Shown one piece after another: positions 1 to 10,177 of a DNA stretch of 64,000 bases (its first letter is position 1; every line of letters starts with the position of its first letter). The notes under the pieces were generated by a model that saw nothing but the letters and a program-made list of their open reading frames with translations, did not search any database and had not been told where the DNA came from. A program made the position numbers and the translations under genes. The stretch spans positions 3,286,001 through 3,350,000 of the forward strand of contig JARKIP010000042.1 of assembly GCA_029990175.1 (NCBI GenBank). The letters are read 5' to 3'. Source of the stretch: Petunia secreta (lineage: Eukaryota; Streptophyta; Magnoliopsida; Solanales; Solanaceae).

Positions 1-162
1 TTATTTTTTCTCTTTTTCACATTTTCTTCGGCTTTGTATATCAATTTCTCTTAATAACCTGAAACACAGAGAATAACATAAGATTCACTCAAATAATAAT
101 GCTTTAAGACACAAAAACTAGTTGAAAAGAGTTGCAAATATGTACAGAACACCAGCATATCA
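1..162 (-). repeat. 3' LTR of element A (partial)
   Basis: Bases from about 15 to 162 repeat 13400-13548 almost exactly and end in CATATCA at 162, the complement of the LTR start TGATATG. The rest of the roughly 1.5 kb LTR lies left of the window. Confidence 0.9.
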
Positions 163-176
163 ACTCCCCCAAATTT
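163..176 (-). other. Polypurine tract of element A
   Basis: On the minus strand the bases next to the LTR read TTTGGGGGAGT followed directly by TGATATG. This is the expected plus-strand priming site for reverse transcription. Confidence 0.8.
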
Positions 177-2140
177 AAGCTTTTGCTTGTCCTCAAGCAA
201 CATTAAGAACTATCTCATGTTTCATTTTCTTGGCACCGAATTGAGTTCAATAATGGAATGAGACAAAAAGAAGTTCATGACTTTGGTTGGTACTAACACT
301 TGGTTTCACACATAAGAATCCAACCAATCAACCACAAGCGCCAAAGTTACAACTACATCTAGTAGAGCTTCTAGTGGTAACTAAAGCATGTGTAGCACAA
401 TTGCTCTCTCAACTCACCTAAGGCTCTCTTGGTTGCACCTTCAAGTCTCAAGTCCCTTAATGCTTTCACCACAAAGAATGGGTCCTTATCTCTCAATATA
501 ATTTAAACAAAAGGGACCCTCAAGTTTTAACCTCTCACCTTCAAAAATGAATGCAAGTTAAGCACATACAATGTCATAAACTTGGCCTTAGTGTCACTTG
601 TCATTTCCTTTCGTGTCAGTTAACGGAGGATCAAATAGAACTTCTAAGGTTGTAATATAGGCTTTTGGATAAAGGTAGGGTATAATTGGAATAAAGAGTG
701 ACTAAATTCTCTCCTTGGGCACCACATCATCTTTGCAATCATTTCACTATGAGCTTTCTTTTCACATTTAGCTCTTATTCCCATTTTTCATTCTTGATTT
801 TGCTTTGTGTCTCTTATTCTTTCAATTGCTTCTCTTTCTATTTTGTCTTTTTCAATTTTTCTTTTGCTATTTTTATACTTTTCTTGATTTTCTTCTTCCT
901 CTTTTGCAACTTTTCTTAACAATCATCTTCCTTTTCGAAGAGCCACTTAACTTTCATTTCTTTGTTCCCTTCCCCCAAACTAAGACTTTAGTCTAAGTTG
1001 CACGTCTATCAATGCCTCAAGGAGGTAGGGCCAAGAGAAGGTTAGTGCTATTAAGAACTTAGAATTGACTCGGGCTATTTACATGCCTATCAAAAGAAAG
1101 GATATTAAGGCTCAGAGTTGGCTAACGAAGGATTAATTTCATTTGGTGGCTTGAAAAGCTCAAACGGGTCAAAGAAATGCCTATCATCCTATCCAACCAC
1201 TAATTTGACACTCCATTCATTTTCAAGGACACACAAGCCAAGTTCTAACATGCATATGCAGTTAACAAGCTTTAAGTAAGAATTCATCTCACTAGCATAA
1301 GGGACAAGAGACAAGAATATCAACTTTCAAATACTTAAGGTGAGAATTTAGCCTATAGTACACATGTATAAAGTCATCAAAAGAACCTAAAGGTTATAGG
1401 TGTAACTCTCAACAAACAATCCACTAACTTTCTCATGTGTGCTCCTAATGTGTTGGTATCAAACAAGTCACAAAACAAGGATGACACTTCTATGATTAGA
1501 GCTCTAAAAAGTGCTCGTTTCAAAAGAATTGCATTCTTGAGAAAAGAACCGAGTCAAAGAAAACCAAGAAGGTTATTTACTAATTAAAGGCTATTTACAC
1601 AAATGGTATTTACAATGGGGTGGTTGTTTCGGGCCCAAGTAAAAATAAGTTTCACGAGGGTTGCCTACATATCGCAACAAGTGTGAATCAGAGGAAAGAA
1701 GGCAACATCCCAAGTGTAGTTCACGGGAGTACCTTTGGAATCTTTTTTTTTTTTTTTTTTTTTGGATTTTCAAAATTTTTCAATTTGTTTGGTTTTTTGC
1801 TTTTTCAATGTTTCTGGATTTTTAGATGACAATTTACAACAATTACAATTTACAATAATTACACTATGGACATGAACACAATTAACATAAACACAATTAG
1901 CAAAGACAAGAATTTAAACGTAACATCCTACATTAAAACATCCTACAATTAAGCTAACATCCTAAGTTAAACATCCATATAAACATAAAACACAAAAACA
2001 CAAGAAAACATAGTTTAGGGCATATCATCAAAAGATTAATTACTCCATTCTCAACATGAGAAGTTGCTATATCCCAAAGCAACTAGACAAAACAACACAT
2101 GAATTTAATAGGTAAGGGGTAAGAGTGCTCCCTAAAATGG
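177..2140 (-). other. 3' non-coding region of element A
   Basis: This 2 kb stretch lies between the env-like region and the polypurine tract. Plus-strand reading frames here (698-996) are Phe/Ser-rich and arise from T-rich sequence. It has a poly-T run near 1743-1762. The part around 1500-1740 is recognisably similar, in inverted orientation, to 15990-16170, the same region of another Athila-like element, including a TGCCTACATATC motif at 1662. I see no gene in it. Confidence 0.7.
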
Positions 2141-2922
2141 TCATGATGATGGTGGTGGAGCTTTGTCCTTCTCAAGTAGAGTTGTTGGTGGTTCCTTCTC
2201 ACTTGTTGGACTTTGGATTTTATCAGTGGGAGCTGACGATGATGTTGATGCAGGTTTAGTAGCCAATGCCTTTCTGTTTTCTTCTTCTAACTTGGCTAAT
2301 TTTTCTTTCCTTGCCTTTTTTGCCTCTGTTGCTTGTGCTTGCACTTTCTTCCATGCTTCTTCCATTCTTTTCCTATCTTCTTCTCTTTTGGCTTTTTTTT
2401 TCTCCTTCTTTTTGGCCTTTTCTTCTTCTGTTTCTCCTTCTTTACTAGCTTCTTTTTCTCCTTTCTTTGCAATGTCATCCAGCTTCCTTTTTCTCACATA
2501 TGCTTTAGGGTCTTCTTTGGAAGCACTTGCTTTGTCATCTTCTTTTTGCTTGGCAGCCACTTTTTTTCACATTATCTTCTTTCTTTTGTTTTTTAAATTT
2601 TGGGCCTTCATTGCTTGTTTTTTTTTTTTTCTTCTTCTTCTTCTTCCTTTTGCCTATTGATCTCTTGTTGCCTTTTGAATTTTTCTTCTCTATGAGCTTG
2701 GAGCCTTGCCATCATCTCCTTATAAGTTTCTTGCACCTTTGTTCTAGTATTTTCTCTTTCTGGTTCCTCTCCACTTCCTGCATCTTCCTCTTCACTATCA
2801 CTAGAAACCTCTTCCTCTTTACTAGCCACCTCTTCCTCTTCACTGTCTACCTGTTCTCCTTTGATTGATTTGCTTGGTTCAGCTATTTGGGCTACTCCTT
2901 TTTCAATTTTCAACTGCTTCAA
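2141..2922 (-). pseudogene. Charged C-terminal part of the Athila env-like region (broken)
   Basis: Two minus-strand frames (2608-2922 and 2141-2560) encode very Lys/Glu-rich protein with predicted coiled-coil character, for example long runs of E and K around 2620-2650 and 2300-2450. A frameshift near 2600 separates them. They continue the block 2929-3396 after a stop. Plus-strand frames here (2163-2660) are hydrophobic shadows of this Lys/Glu coding. No signal peptide or convincing membrane segment is visible, so membrane fusion cannot be inferred; the env label rests on position only. Confidence 0.6.
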
Positions 2923-2928
2923 TGCTAT

Positions 2929-3396
2929 TCATGTTTTCAAATCTGAGTACTCCAGGTGTTTCACTCTTTCAGTCAAATCATCCAGTTTTGTAGTGTTATT
3001 TGTTACAGCTTTGGTGAGCTCTTTGATGGCTGTAACAATGGGTTTAAGAGCTTTCTCCAACTCAGCAGATGATCCCCTTAGAAGATTTACTTTAGTGTCC
3101 AGGCCCACAATATTGTCATTGATCTCTTTCAGTGCTTGGGGAATGTTGAAGAGCTCAAATTTCTTGGGTGAGACTGTTTGTACTGATGGATGAGGTGCTG
3201 GGATCTTTCTAACTGGTGATCTTTTTCCTCCATGAGGAGTTTCAGCTGTTATTTCCTCCTTGTCGATCTGAACTTCTTGTTCTCTTTCTTTTACTTCATC
3301 ATCTTGGATTCTTTTGAGATCCACAGTGCCCTTAGCTTCCTTTATATAATCAATATCAAGCAACATGTCCACTTGATTCATTAGCTTAGTGATCAA
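2929..3396 (-). pseudogene. Middle part of the Athila env-like region, coiled coil
   Basis: A 155-residue open frame with a basic, proline-containing segment near residues 55-75 followed by heptad-like hydrophobic spacing (residues 80-150). It directly follows the frame at 3424-3960 and is separated from it by a stop. I do not recognise a named enzyme domain; an elongated structural protein is the simplest reading. Confidence 0.55.
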
Positions 3397-3423
3397 GCAA
3401 GGGAAACCATAAGTAGTGGAGTT

Positions 3424-3960
3424 TTAATGGGATTTGGTGTTGATTCTATCATAGATGACTTTACCCACATCAATATTAAAGTAATTTATGATGGATGCTA
3501 TGAGGTTTGCTTTCCTATTTGTGATTCTTGTGTCATAAAGGGAAGGAAAGAACCTGCTGCTTATCACTGCATTCCATCCTTTCGGAATCAAATTCAAGTC
3601 TTTCTTTCTGTTTTGAAATTCTGGTTTGATGCAAGTTGGCACCATCCCAAGTGTAGCAATGATAGCTACAAGCCATGTTCTCAAGCTTCCTTCTTGGTCT
3701 GTTCCCCACATCTTGTCTTTGCATTCATATTCCCATTGATCAAGTGTTGGCAACCTATAGACTTCATTGATCTCCTCATCGTTGAAGAAGACTTCTACCT
3801 TTCTCACTTTTACCTTCATTGACTTGACCTTCCCTTGAGACAGGTTTGAATAGAATTCTTGAACCATCACTTCATTATACTCACCAGGGGATTCTAACAA
3901 AAACTTCCATTTTCTTCTCTCAATGTCCTCATAGAACTCGTCACCATACTTCTTGCCCAT
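3424..3960 (-). pseudogene. Env-like region: conserved Athila 'putative plant transposon protein' domain
   Basis: A 178-residue frame with the pattern WKFLLESP, VQEFYSNLS, VEVFFNDEEINEVYRLP and a C-terminal stretch of alternating charged and hydrophobic residues. From family knowledge this resembles the domain annotated as putative plant transposon protein, found downstream of integrase in Athila-type elements. Function is unknown. The Met at 3960 is probably not the original start: a reading frame remnant and an acceptor-like site lie upstream at 4354. The frame is preserved for 178 codons while its flanks are broken. Confidence 0.7.
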
Positions 3961-4354
3961 TCAATTTGCACTTGCTTTTCTGGGTTTATGGTTCTCTGTG
4001 AGTGGAACATTTCTTCAGCTGTTTCATTTTTATTGAACCTAGGTTGAGGATCTTTTGTGTTCTCCTGGGTTCTTTGTCAAATTCCAACTTGATTTGCACC
4101 CCCTCTTCTCTCTAATCTTCCACATTAGAATCAGCTTCTTCAACACTGTTTGAGGGTCCTTGGCCAGGGGTGAACTTTTGCTTGGCTGGCTTTGGGTCCA
4201 CAATGTTTTTCCCTTTTTTCTGTGCTTTTCTCTCTTGGTCAGCTCTGGCTTGATTAGGCTCCATTTTCTTTTTCATTTTAGACTCTCTTTTCTATTCTTT
4301 GGTGGGTGGTTTTCTTGCTCCCTCTTTTTAAGCTATTTGTTTCTTCATGATTAC
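3961..4354 (-). pseudogene. Probable N-terminal exon remnant of the env-like region
   Basis: On the minus strand TTTTGCCCAG at 4355-4364 looks like a 3' splice site. It is followed by an ATG at 4348 and Lys/Arg-rich coding potential (MKKQIA, then SKKTTHQRIEKR in a shifted frame). Stops and frameshifts separate it from the 3960 start. Basic N termini are usual for Athila env-like ORFs. Reading-frame continuity is inferred. Confidence 0.4.
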
Positions 4355-4429
4355 CTGGGCAAAATCAACTCAAGACATATGTTAGTTAATGAATCACTAT
4401 ATTATTCTACTCCTAAACTAAGCTAAGAT

Positions 4430-5120
4430 TAAGCTAAACTAGCACATGAAGTCCGTGGAATAGAATGAGACACTTGGAATTTTCAAACAGATTTTGTGTT
4501 GCAATCAAAACCGCGGGCAACAGAAGTAAGGGCGAGCTTGCAGACAAGCAGAGGCGGCCCGCAGAACCAAGTGCTGAGAAGCACCAGCGGGACACCACTT
4601 GAAGTGCTAGAAGCCAGTGCCAGCCACAGAAATTGTCAACATTCGGAGGCTCTGCAAAAGGAACAGAGGGTCCATCGAACAATTTTGCCTTTAAACTTGC
4701 AAGGAGCAATTTACCTCGTCGACTCGCATAACAAATTGTGGACAAGGAGCGGCGAGTCGCCTTTCAAAATAAGAGTGGCAAGCCTCACTTGCACAATGAC
4801 ACCGGCGGCCTCGCACATAGTTTGCAGGCACACTGAGTGTCTTTCACACTAGGTTTTGCGGTGATACCTCATCGTCGGCTTGCCAAATCCTTGGCTAATT
4901 TTTACTACAGTGCACAAATTCCAAGTTTTTCCAATCTCACTTTCCTTAACACCGCCAAACACTCTCCTATGTGGTATTTTTAACTTCTTATCCGTTTCAA
5001 ACACTCTCTCAAGAACGAGACCACATTTTCAACCAATTTTCATGAAAATTCAACCAAAAATCATACCAAGGTCAAGACTTTTTCAAGATTTCAAGCAAAC
5101 AAGGTATGTTCAAGGTTTCC
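4430..5120 (+). other. GC-rich module plus leader-like sequence, plus strand, inside element A
   Basis: Against the AT-rich background, 4500-4870 is rich in CGGCGAGTCGCC-type units. It is followed on the plus strand by a pyrimidine-rich leader-like stretch and a donor-like AACAAG/GTATGT at about 5112. It therefore looks like a promoter-leader-donor unit opposed to the transcription of element A. No long coding frame is supported; short plus frames here are not similar to anything I recognise. Confidence 0.35.
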
Positions 5121-5369
5121 TTGAAGTTGAACTTTTGGGTTATTTTCTTTTACTCTCTTCTTCTACTCATTTCTTCACTTAAAACACATAAAGCCCAAAA
5201 TCACACACTCTAGGGTTTCAATTTCATGAATTAAAGTTCTATGAACAAACTCTAAAATTAAGCTAACATGGATAACAAGCAACTCACAAAATCCCACCCC
5301 CAACATGATGTTCTTAACAACCCCACATGTAAAACATAAAAATTTAGAGCAAGGGGTTGAGTACCTTAC

Positions 5370-5570
5370 CGGATCTGAGATGAAATTTAAATCGGGTAGA
5401 GGGAATAACGGTGGTTCAGTGAGATTTAGTGTGTGTGAGTGATTTGGAGTGTTGTTTGAGAAACTGGTGTATCAGAATAGTGATTTTCGGCGATGGGGTG
5501 TGTGCATTTTACTGTTTGGGGTGAAAAGTAGAAAGAAAAACTTATCTTGGGGCCTTTTATATCGGGTAAC
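5370..5570 (-). promoter_or_regulatory. Predicted internal promoter and leader exon before the env-like region
   Basis: On the minus strand ATATAAAAGG (5562-5553) is a good TATA box. It follows a GC-rich block (5570-5740) resembling the U3 block of the LTR (13030-13090), with a shared TTCATT-GGCGAG core. A CA- and CT-rich leader follows, ending at a strong donor GATCCG/GTAAGG (GT at 5370-5369). The matching acceptor is at 4355, giving an intron of about 1 kb. All of this is sequence inference. Confidence 0.45.
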
Positions 5571-6019
5571 CCGACCAGACCCATGGAAGTTGCGGCTCGC
5601 CGCTATTTCGGCGGGTCGCCTAATCTTCGGCTTATAGGACTTAAGTCCTCCTGTTGCGCACAAGTGGTTTGGACCGCAGAGAGGCCTGCGGAGGTGGTTG
5701 TGCGACTCGCCGAATGAACGGCTAAGTACTTCTCCACTCCGTAGAAAAATTTTCCTCACTGATTAATCTAGCGGCCAGAAATTCAGTTAGTGGACCGCAA
5801 TTTTTATTCTGCACTTCACTCGACGGTCCTCCCCACTTTTCAACTTCCTTCAAAATTTCTTGATTTCCACTCTTTGCATTTTTCCTGTACTTACACCACT
5901 TTAACCAATATCAAATGTAGTTATCACAGAACATCACATGAAATTTTTACACTAACTACATTGCTAAAACTAAAAATGCTAAAACTAAAACTTGGGTTGC
6001 CTCCGAAGAAGCACTTGAT
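5571..6019 (-). other. Non-coding spacer between integrase and the env promoter module
   Basis: It contains the GC-rich block 5580-5740 and, at 5991-6035, a conserved motif just after integrase (minus-strand core GTGCTTC and GGAGGCA) that recurs at 19581-19626 in element B2. No gene seen. Confidence 0.6.
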
Positions 6020-7352
6020 TTAACGACGCGGCACAATGGTGTTACCGTATCCTTGAAGGATCCAAGAGATAGATGCAAGCGACCTTTCTAGGTTTAGCTT
6101 CACATCCCAAGTAGTGCTTCACTCATTGGCCATTCACTCGAAAAGTTTTGGAACTTCCCTTCTCTTGCAACTCGAACCATCCATAAGGTGATGTTTCCAC
6201 CACTTTGAAAGGTCCACTCCATTTGGATTTCAACTTCTCGGGAAATAGATGCAACCTTGAATTGAATAATAGCACCATATCTCCCGCCTTGAATGCACGG
6301 TTCCATATCTTCTAGTCATGAATGATCTTCATCTTCTCTTGTAGAGCTTCGCATTTTCATAGGCAACAAATCTCATTTCCTCAAGTTCATGTAACTTCTC
6401 CACCCGGGACTTGGAAGCTTCTTCCCAATTCATGTTGAGCTTTTTCAACGCCCAAAGAGCTTTATGTTCCAACTCCACGGAGACATGACAAGCTTTGCCA
6501 AAGATTAACCAAAACGGTGACATTCCAATTGGATTCTTGTATGCCATGCGATATGCCCATAAGGTATCATCTAACTTTTTGGACCAATCCGTCTGGTTCA
6601 CATTAATTGATTTGGCTAGAATTTGTTTGATCTCTCGATTTGACACTTCCACTTGACCACTCATTAGGGATGATAAGGTGTAGCCACCTTGTGACGTACC
6701 CCATATTTCTCCAACAAAAAGCTAAATGCCATATTGCAAAAGTAGGTGCCCCCATCACTTATGATGGTGCGAGGGGTGCCAAATCTTGTGAAAATATTTT
6801 TCTTGAGGAAGGCGGTGACACTTCTAGCTTCATTGTTCTGTAAGGCCATTGCCTCAACCCATTTAGATGCATAGTCAACCGCCACAAGGATGTACTTCAT
6901 ACCATAAGAGCTTGGACAAGGACCCATGAAATTGATTCCCTACACATTAAAGAGGTCACCTTCCACAATGAGGTTTTGGGGAATTTCATGCCTTCTTGAG
7001 ATTCCCCCGTTCTTTGACACTGGTCACAACTCTTTATGTAATCATAAACATCTGTATACCAAGTAAGCCAAAATAAACCACATTCAAGTACCTTTGCCGC
7101 CGTTCTAACAGCTCCATGATGTCCTCCATAAGGAGCGGAGTGACATCCTTCAAGAATAGCTCCTTGCTCGGCTTCGGCAATATATCTTCTTATCATTCCA
7201 TCCACACATACTTTGAAAAGAAAGGGATCATCCCAAAGTATTGTCGGGCATCTTTGATCGACTTTTTCTTTTGCTTGAGTGAGAAATCCTTTGGGATCTC
7301 TCCATATGCAACATAATTGGCTAAGTCTACGTACCAAGGAATTTCCTCCCAA
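6020..7352 (-). pseudogene. Integrase of element A (broken)
   Basis: Minus-strand frames 6897-7352, 6664-6927, 6329-6664 and 6100-6306 together cover the integrase. The N-terminal HHCC zinc site is visible (GGHHGAV, then CDQCQRT). The DDE core has VDYASKWVEA, ISDGGTYF and GQVEVSNREIK, the last carrying the catalytic Glu; the usual THF after DGG is TYF here. The C-terminal part (about 6330-6060) has the GDMVLLFNSRL type of motif in a shifted frame. Several frameshifts and stops make it non-functional as it stands. Integrase would insert the cDNA copy into the genome. Confidence 0.88.
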
Positions 7353-9103
7353 AATACCGCCAATAGCTTCTCATCCGGAAAAGAATCATTGATCTCAAGC
7401 GTTTCTTTTGGGCAACCCTCCTCCTTCGAACGGGATAAGTGGTCCGCCACTTGATTTTCGGTTCCCTTTCTATCAAGTACCTCAAGATCAAATTCTTGTA
7501 ACAAGAGTACCCATCGAATTAACCTTGCTTTTGAATCCTTCTTGGCCATCAAATATCGGATTGCAGAATGATCGAAATGAACAATGACCTTAGATCCAAT
7601 CAAGTAAGATCGAAATTATTCAGAGCCAAATACAATAGTTAGCAACTCCTTCTCCGTCACTGTATAATTTTGTTGAGCCCCATTCATAGTCTTGCTAGCA
7701 TAGTAGATAGGATGAAACATCGTCTCAATCCTTTGGCCAAGCACGGACCCCAATGCAACATCACTAGCATCGCACATTAAGTTCAAATGGGAGATCCTAT
7801 TTTGGACTCACTGTTATCAGCACGGTTGTCAATCTAAACTTCACCTCTTCAAAGGCTTTCAAACATGCCACATTGAAGTCAAACTTAGAATCTTTTTCCA
7901 AAATCTTGTACAATGGGTTGACAATCTTGGAGAAATCTTTGATGAAGCGGCAACAAAATCCTGCATGTCCCAGGAAGCTTCTCACTCCCTTGACGGTTGT
8001 AGGAGGTGGAAGTTAGGAGATGACTTCAATCTTTACATGATCCTCTTCAATTCCTTTCTTGGACACCTTGTGCCCTAGGACTATTCCCTCTTGAACAAGG
8101 AAGTGGCATTTCTCCCAATTTAGCAAAAGTTTAGTTTCTTCACACCTCTCTAAGACTTTCTCCAAGTTAGATAAAAAATCTTCAAAAGAATCACCCACTA
8201 CGGAGAAATCATCCATGAACACTTACAAGAAAATTTTCACCATGTCATGGAAGAGTGCAAGCATGCACCTTTGAAAAGTAGCCGGAGCATTACAAAGTCC
8301 AAAAGGCATTTTGCGGAATGCAAAAGTACCATAAGGGCATGTGAATGTTGTCTTATCATGATCATTTGCTTCAATTTAGATTTGATTGTACCCCGAATAT
8401 CCATCAAGAAAACAATAGTAAGCACGGCCCACCAAATGATCAAGTATTTGGTCGATGAAGGGTAGGGGAAATGAACTTTTCTTGTTGCATTGTTAAGCTT
8501 ACGGTAGCCCATGCACACTCGCCAACCGGTCACGGTTCGAGTTGACATAACTTCACCTTTTTTATTGTGAACTACCATCATCCTTCCCTTTTTGGGCACA
8601 CATTGAACGTGGGAGACCCATTCACTATCGGAGAGTGGAACAACTACCCCCGCATCTAACCACTTTATGATCTCCTTCTTGAAAACTTCTTGCATTGGAG
8701 GATTCAACCTCCTTTGACATTCCACCGTTGGTTTACATCCTTCTTCAAGAAGAATCTTGTGAGTGCAAACTCCCGGGTCAATTCCCCTTATGTCCGCAAG
8801 AGTCCACCCAATTGCTTTATTTCTCCTTCTCACCACTCCAACTAATTGGTCTTCTTGTTCTTTGGTTAAGTGGGAAGAGATAATTATTGAAATAGTGGAA
8901 TTTTGTCCTAGAAAAGTGTATCTCAACTGGCTTGGGAGTACCTTGAGTTCAAGGTTTGGAGATTCTTCAATGGAGGTCTTTGTGGGAAGTGTTGTTCGGT
9001 CTTCAAGATCAAGGAAATTTTTTTTGGGAACATAGGGTTTAGTGTCAAGTCCTTCCAATGCCTTCACACACTCGGCAACACTTTCTTCACTATCAATATC
9101 CAT
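7193..9103 (-). pseudogene. Reverse transcriptase and RNase H of element A (broken)
   Basis: The frame 8237-9103 carries the RT N-terminal part, including HKILLEEGCKP and the region up to GYRKLN. It then shifts frame. The palm motif FMDD (the YVDD equivalent) lies at about 8216 in the 8013-8222 frame, followed by the thumb region and 7797-7985 (RSFLGHAGFCCRFIKDFS). RNase H follows; its end is in 7193-7603 with HFDHSAIRYL and NQVADHLSR, running on toward integrase. At least four frame breaks occur. The start at 9103 directly follows the in-frame stop ending the protease frame, so PR and RT were probably one polyprotein. Confidence 0.9.
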
Positions 9104-9105
9104 GT

Positions 9106-10009
9106 TTAAATCACCGCGGCTAATTCATCCGCTTGACTCACTATAAAACTCTCTTTTTCCACAAGTGCATCCACAACCTTGTTCACATAAGAACAAGTGG
9201 CTTCTTCCTCCATAGGTTGTTTCAATATTTCGCCTATATGAAACAAAACCTTCTCAACATTAAATCGAAAATTGAGTTCTCCCTTCTCCACATCACAAAG
9301 TGCTCTCCCAGTAGCTAGAAATGGACGTCCAAGAATAATGGTGTCATCAAACTCCACCGGGCAATCGAGTATCGCAAAATCTGCTGGGAATATGATTTCT
9401 CCACCTTCACTAGAACATTAGTGACAACTCCAATTGGTTGCTTCATGGTGTGGTCGGCCATTGTCAAATTCATGTCTGTAGCCTTCGAAACATCCTTGCT
9501 AGTCAATGTCTTGTAAACTGCATAGGCATAAAATTGATGCGTGCTCCAAGATCACATAAAGCTTTAGGGAAATATGTCCCTCCAATTGTACATGGAACTG
9601 TGAAGGCTCTGGGGTCCTCCATCTTCCTTGCCATATGCTTTGAGACAATTGAACTACATTGATGAGTTACTTTGCTTGGCTCATAATCCTCATAATTTTT
9701 CTTGGTCACAAGATCTTTCACAAGCTTTGCAACATTTAGCATTTGGCTCAATGTATCAACCAAAGAGAGGTTGATGGATGTTGATACTAATTTATCCCAA
9801 ATTTTCTTGGCATGAGATGCTTGTTTTTGTTTCATACTCTTTTGTGGGAAAGGAAGTGGAATTTTGGAAATGGAGCTTGGACTAGGAAGGCTTTGTTTGG
9901 GTAGTGGAGTTTTCTTTGATTTGGCTTTTTGAGGGGTAGTAACTTCGGGACTTGGTTCTTGAGAGATTGCCTCATCGTCAAATTCATGCCTTTGAATCTC
10001 TACTTCCAC
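9106..10009 (-). pseudogene. Protease region of element A polyprotein (broken)
   Basis: The frame 9503-10009 has a Pro/Lys-rich linker, then the Athila-type segment with CTIGG and ALCDLGA; the D-L-G replaces the common DTG/DSG aspartic protease site and is usual for this lineage. The flap and C-terminal part lie in 9315-9506 and 9106-9357 (IILGRPFLAT). Frame breaks near 9500 and 9350 disrupt it. It would cleave the Gag-Pol polyprotein. Confidence 0.82.
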
Positions 10010-10177
10010 ATCATTTGCTTCATCTTGGTGTAACCGATCCTTCTTATTTTTCTCCTCTTTTTACATTTCTACTTCATCACCATCTTCTTTGGATTTAGGA
10101 TCTTCCCTTTTTTTTCACTCCTTGTCATAATTGCCATCACATGATCTTTTTCATTTCTCTTAGGATTCACTACTGTG

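Noticed and set aside
698..996. Phe-rich plus-strand frames
   Set aside because: They arise from a T-rich part of the Athila 3' non-coding region; no homologue and no conserved frame.
2163..2868. Hydrophobic, multi-membrane-like plus-strand frames
   Set aside because: They are antisense to the Lys/Glu-rich env-like region; TTC and TTT codons arise from GAA and AAA.
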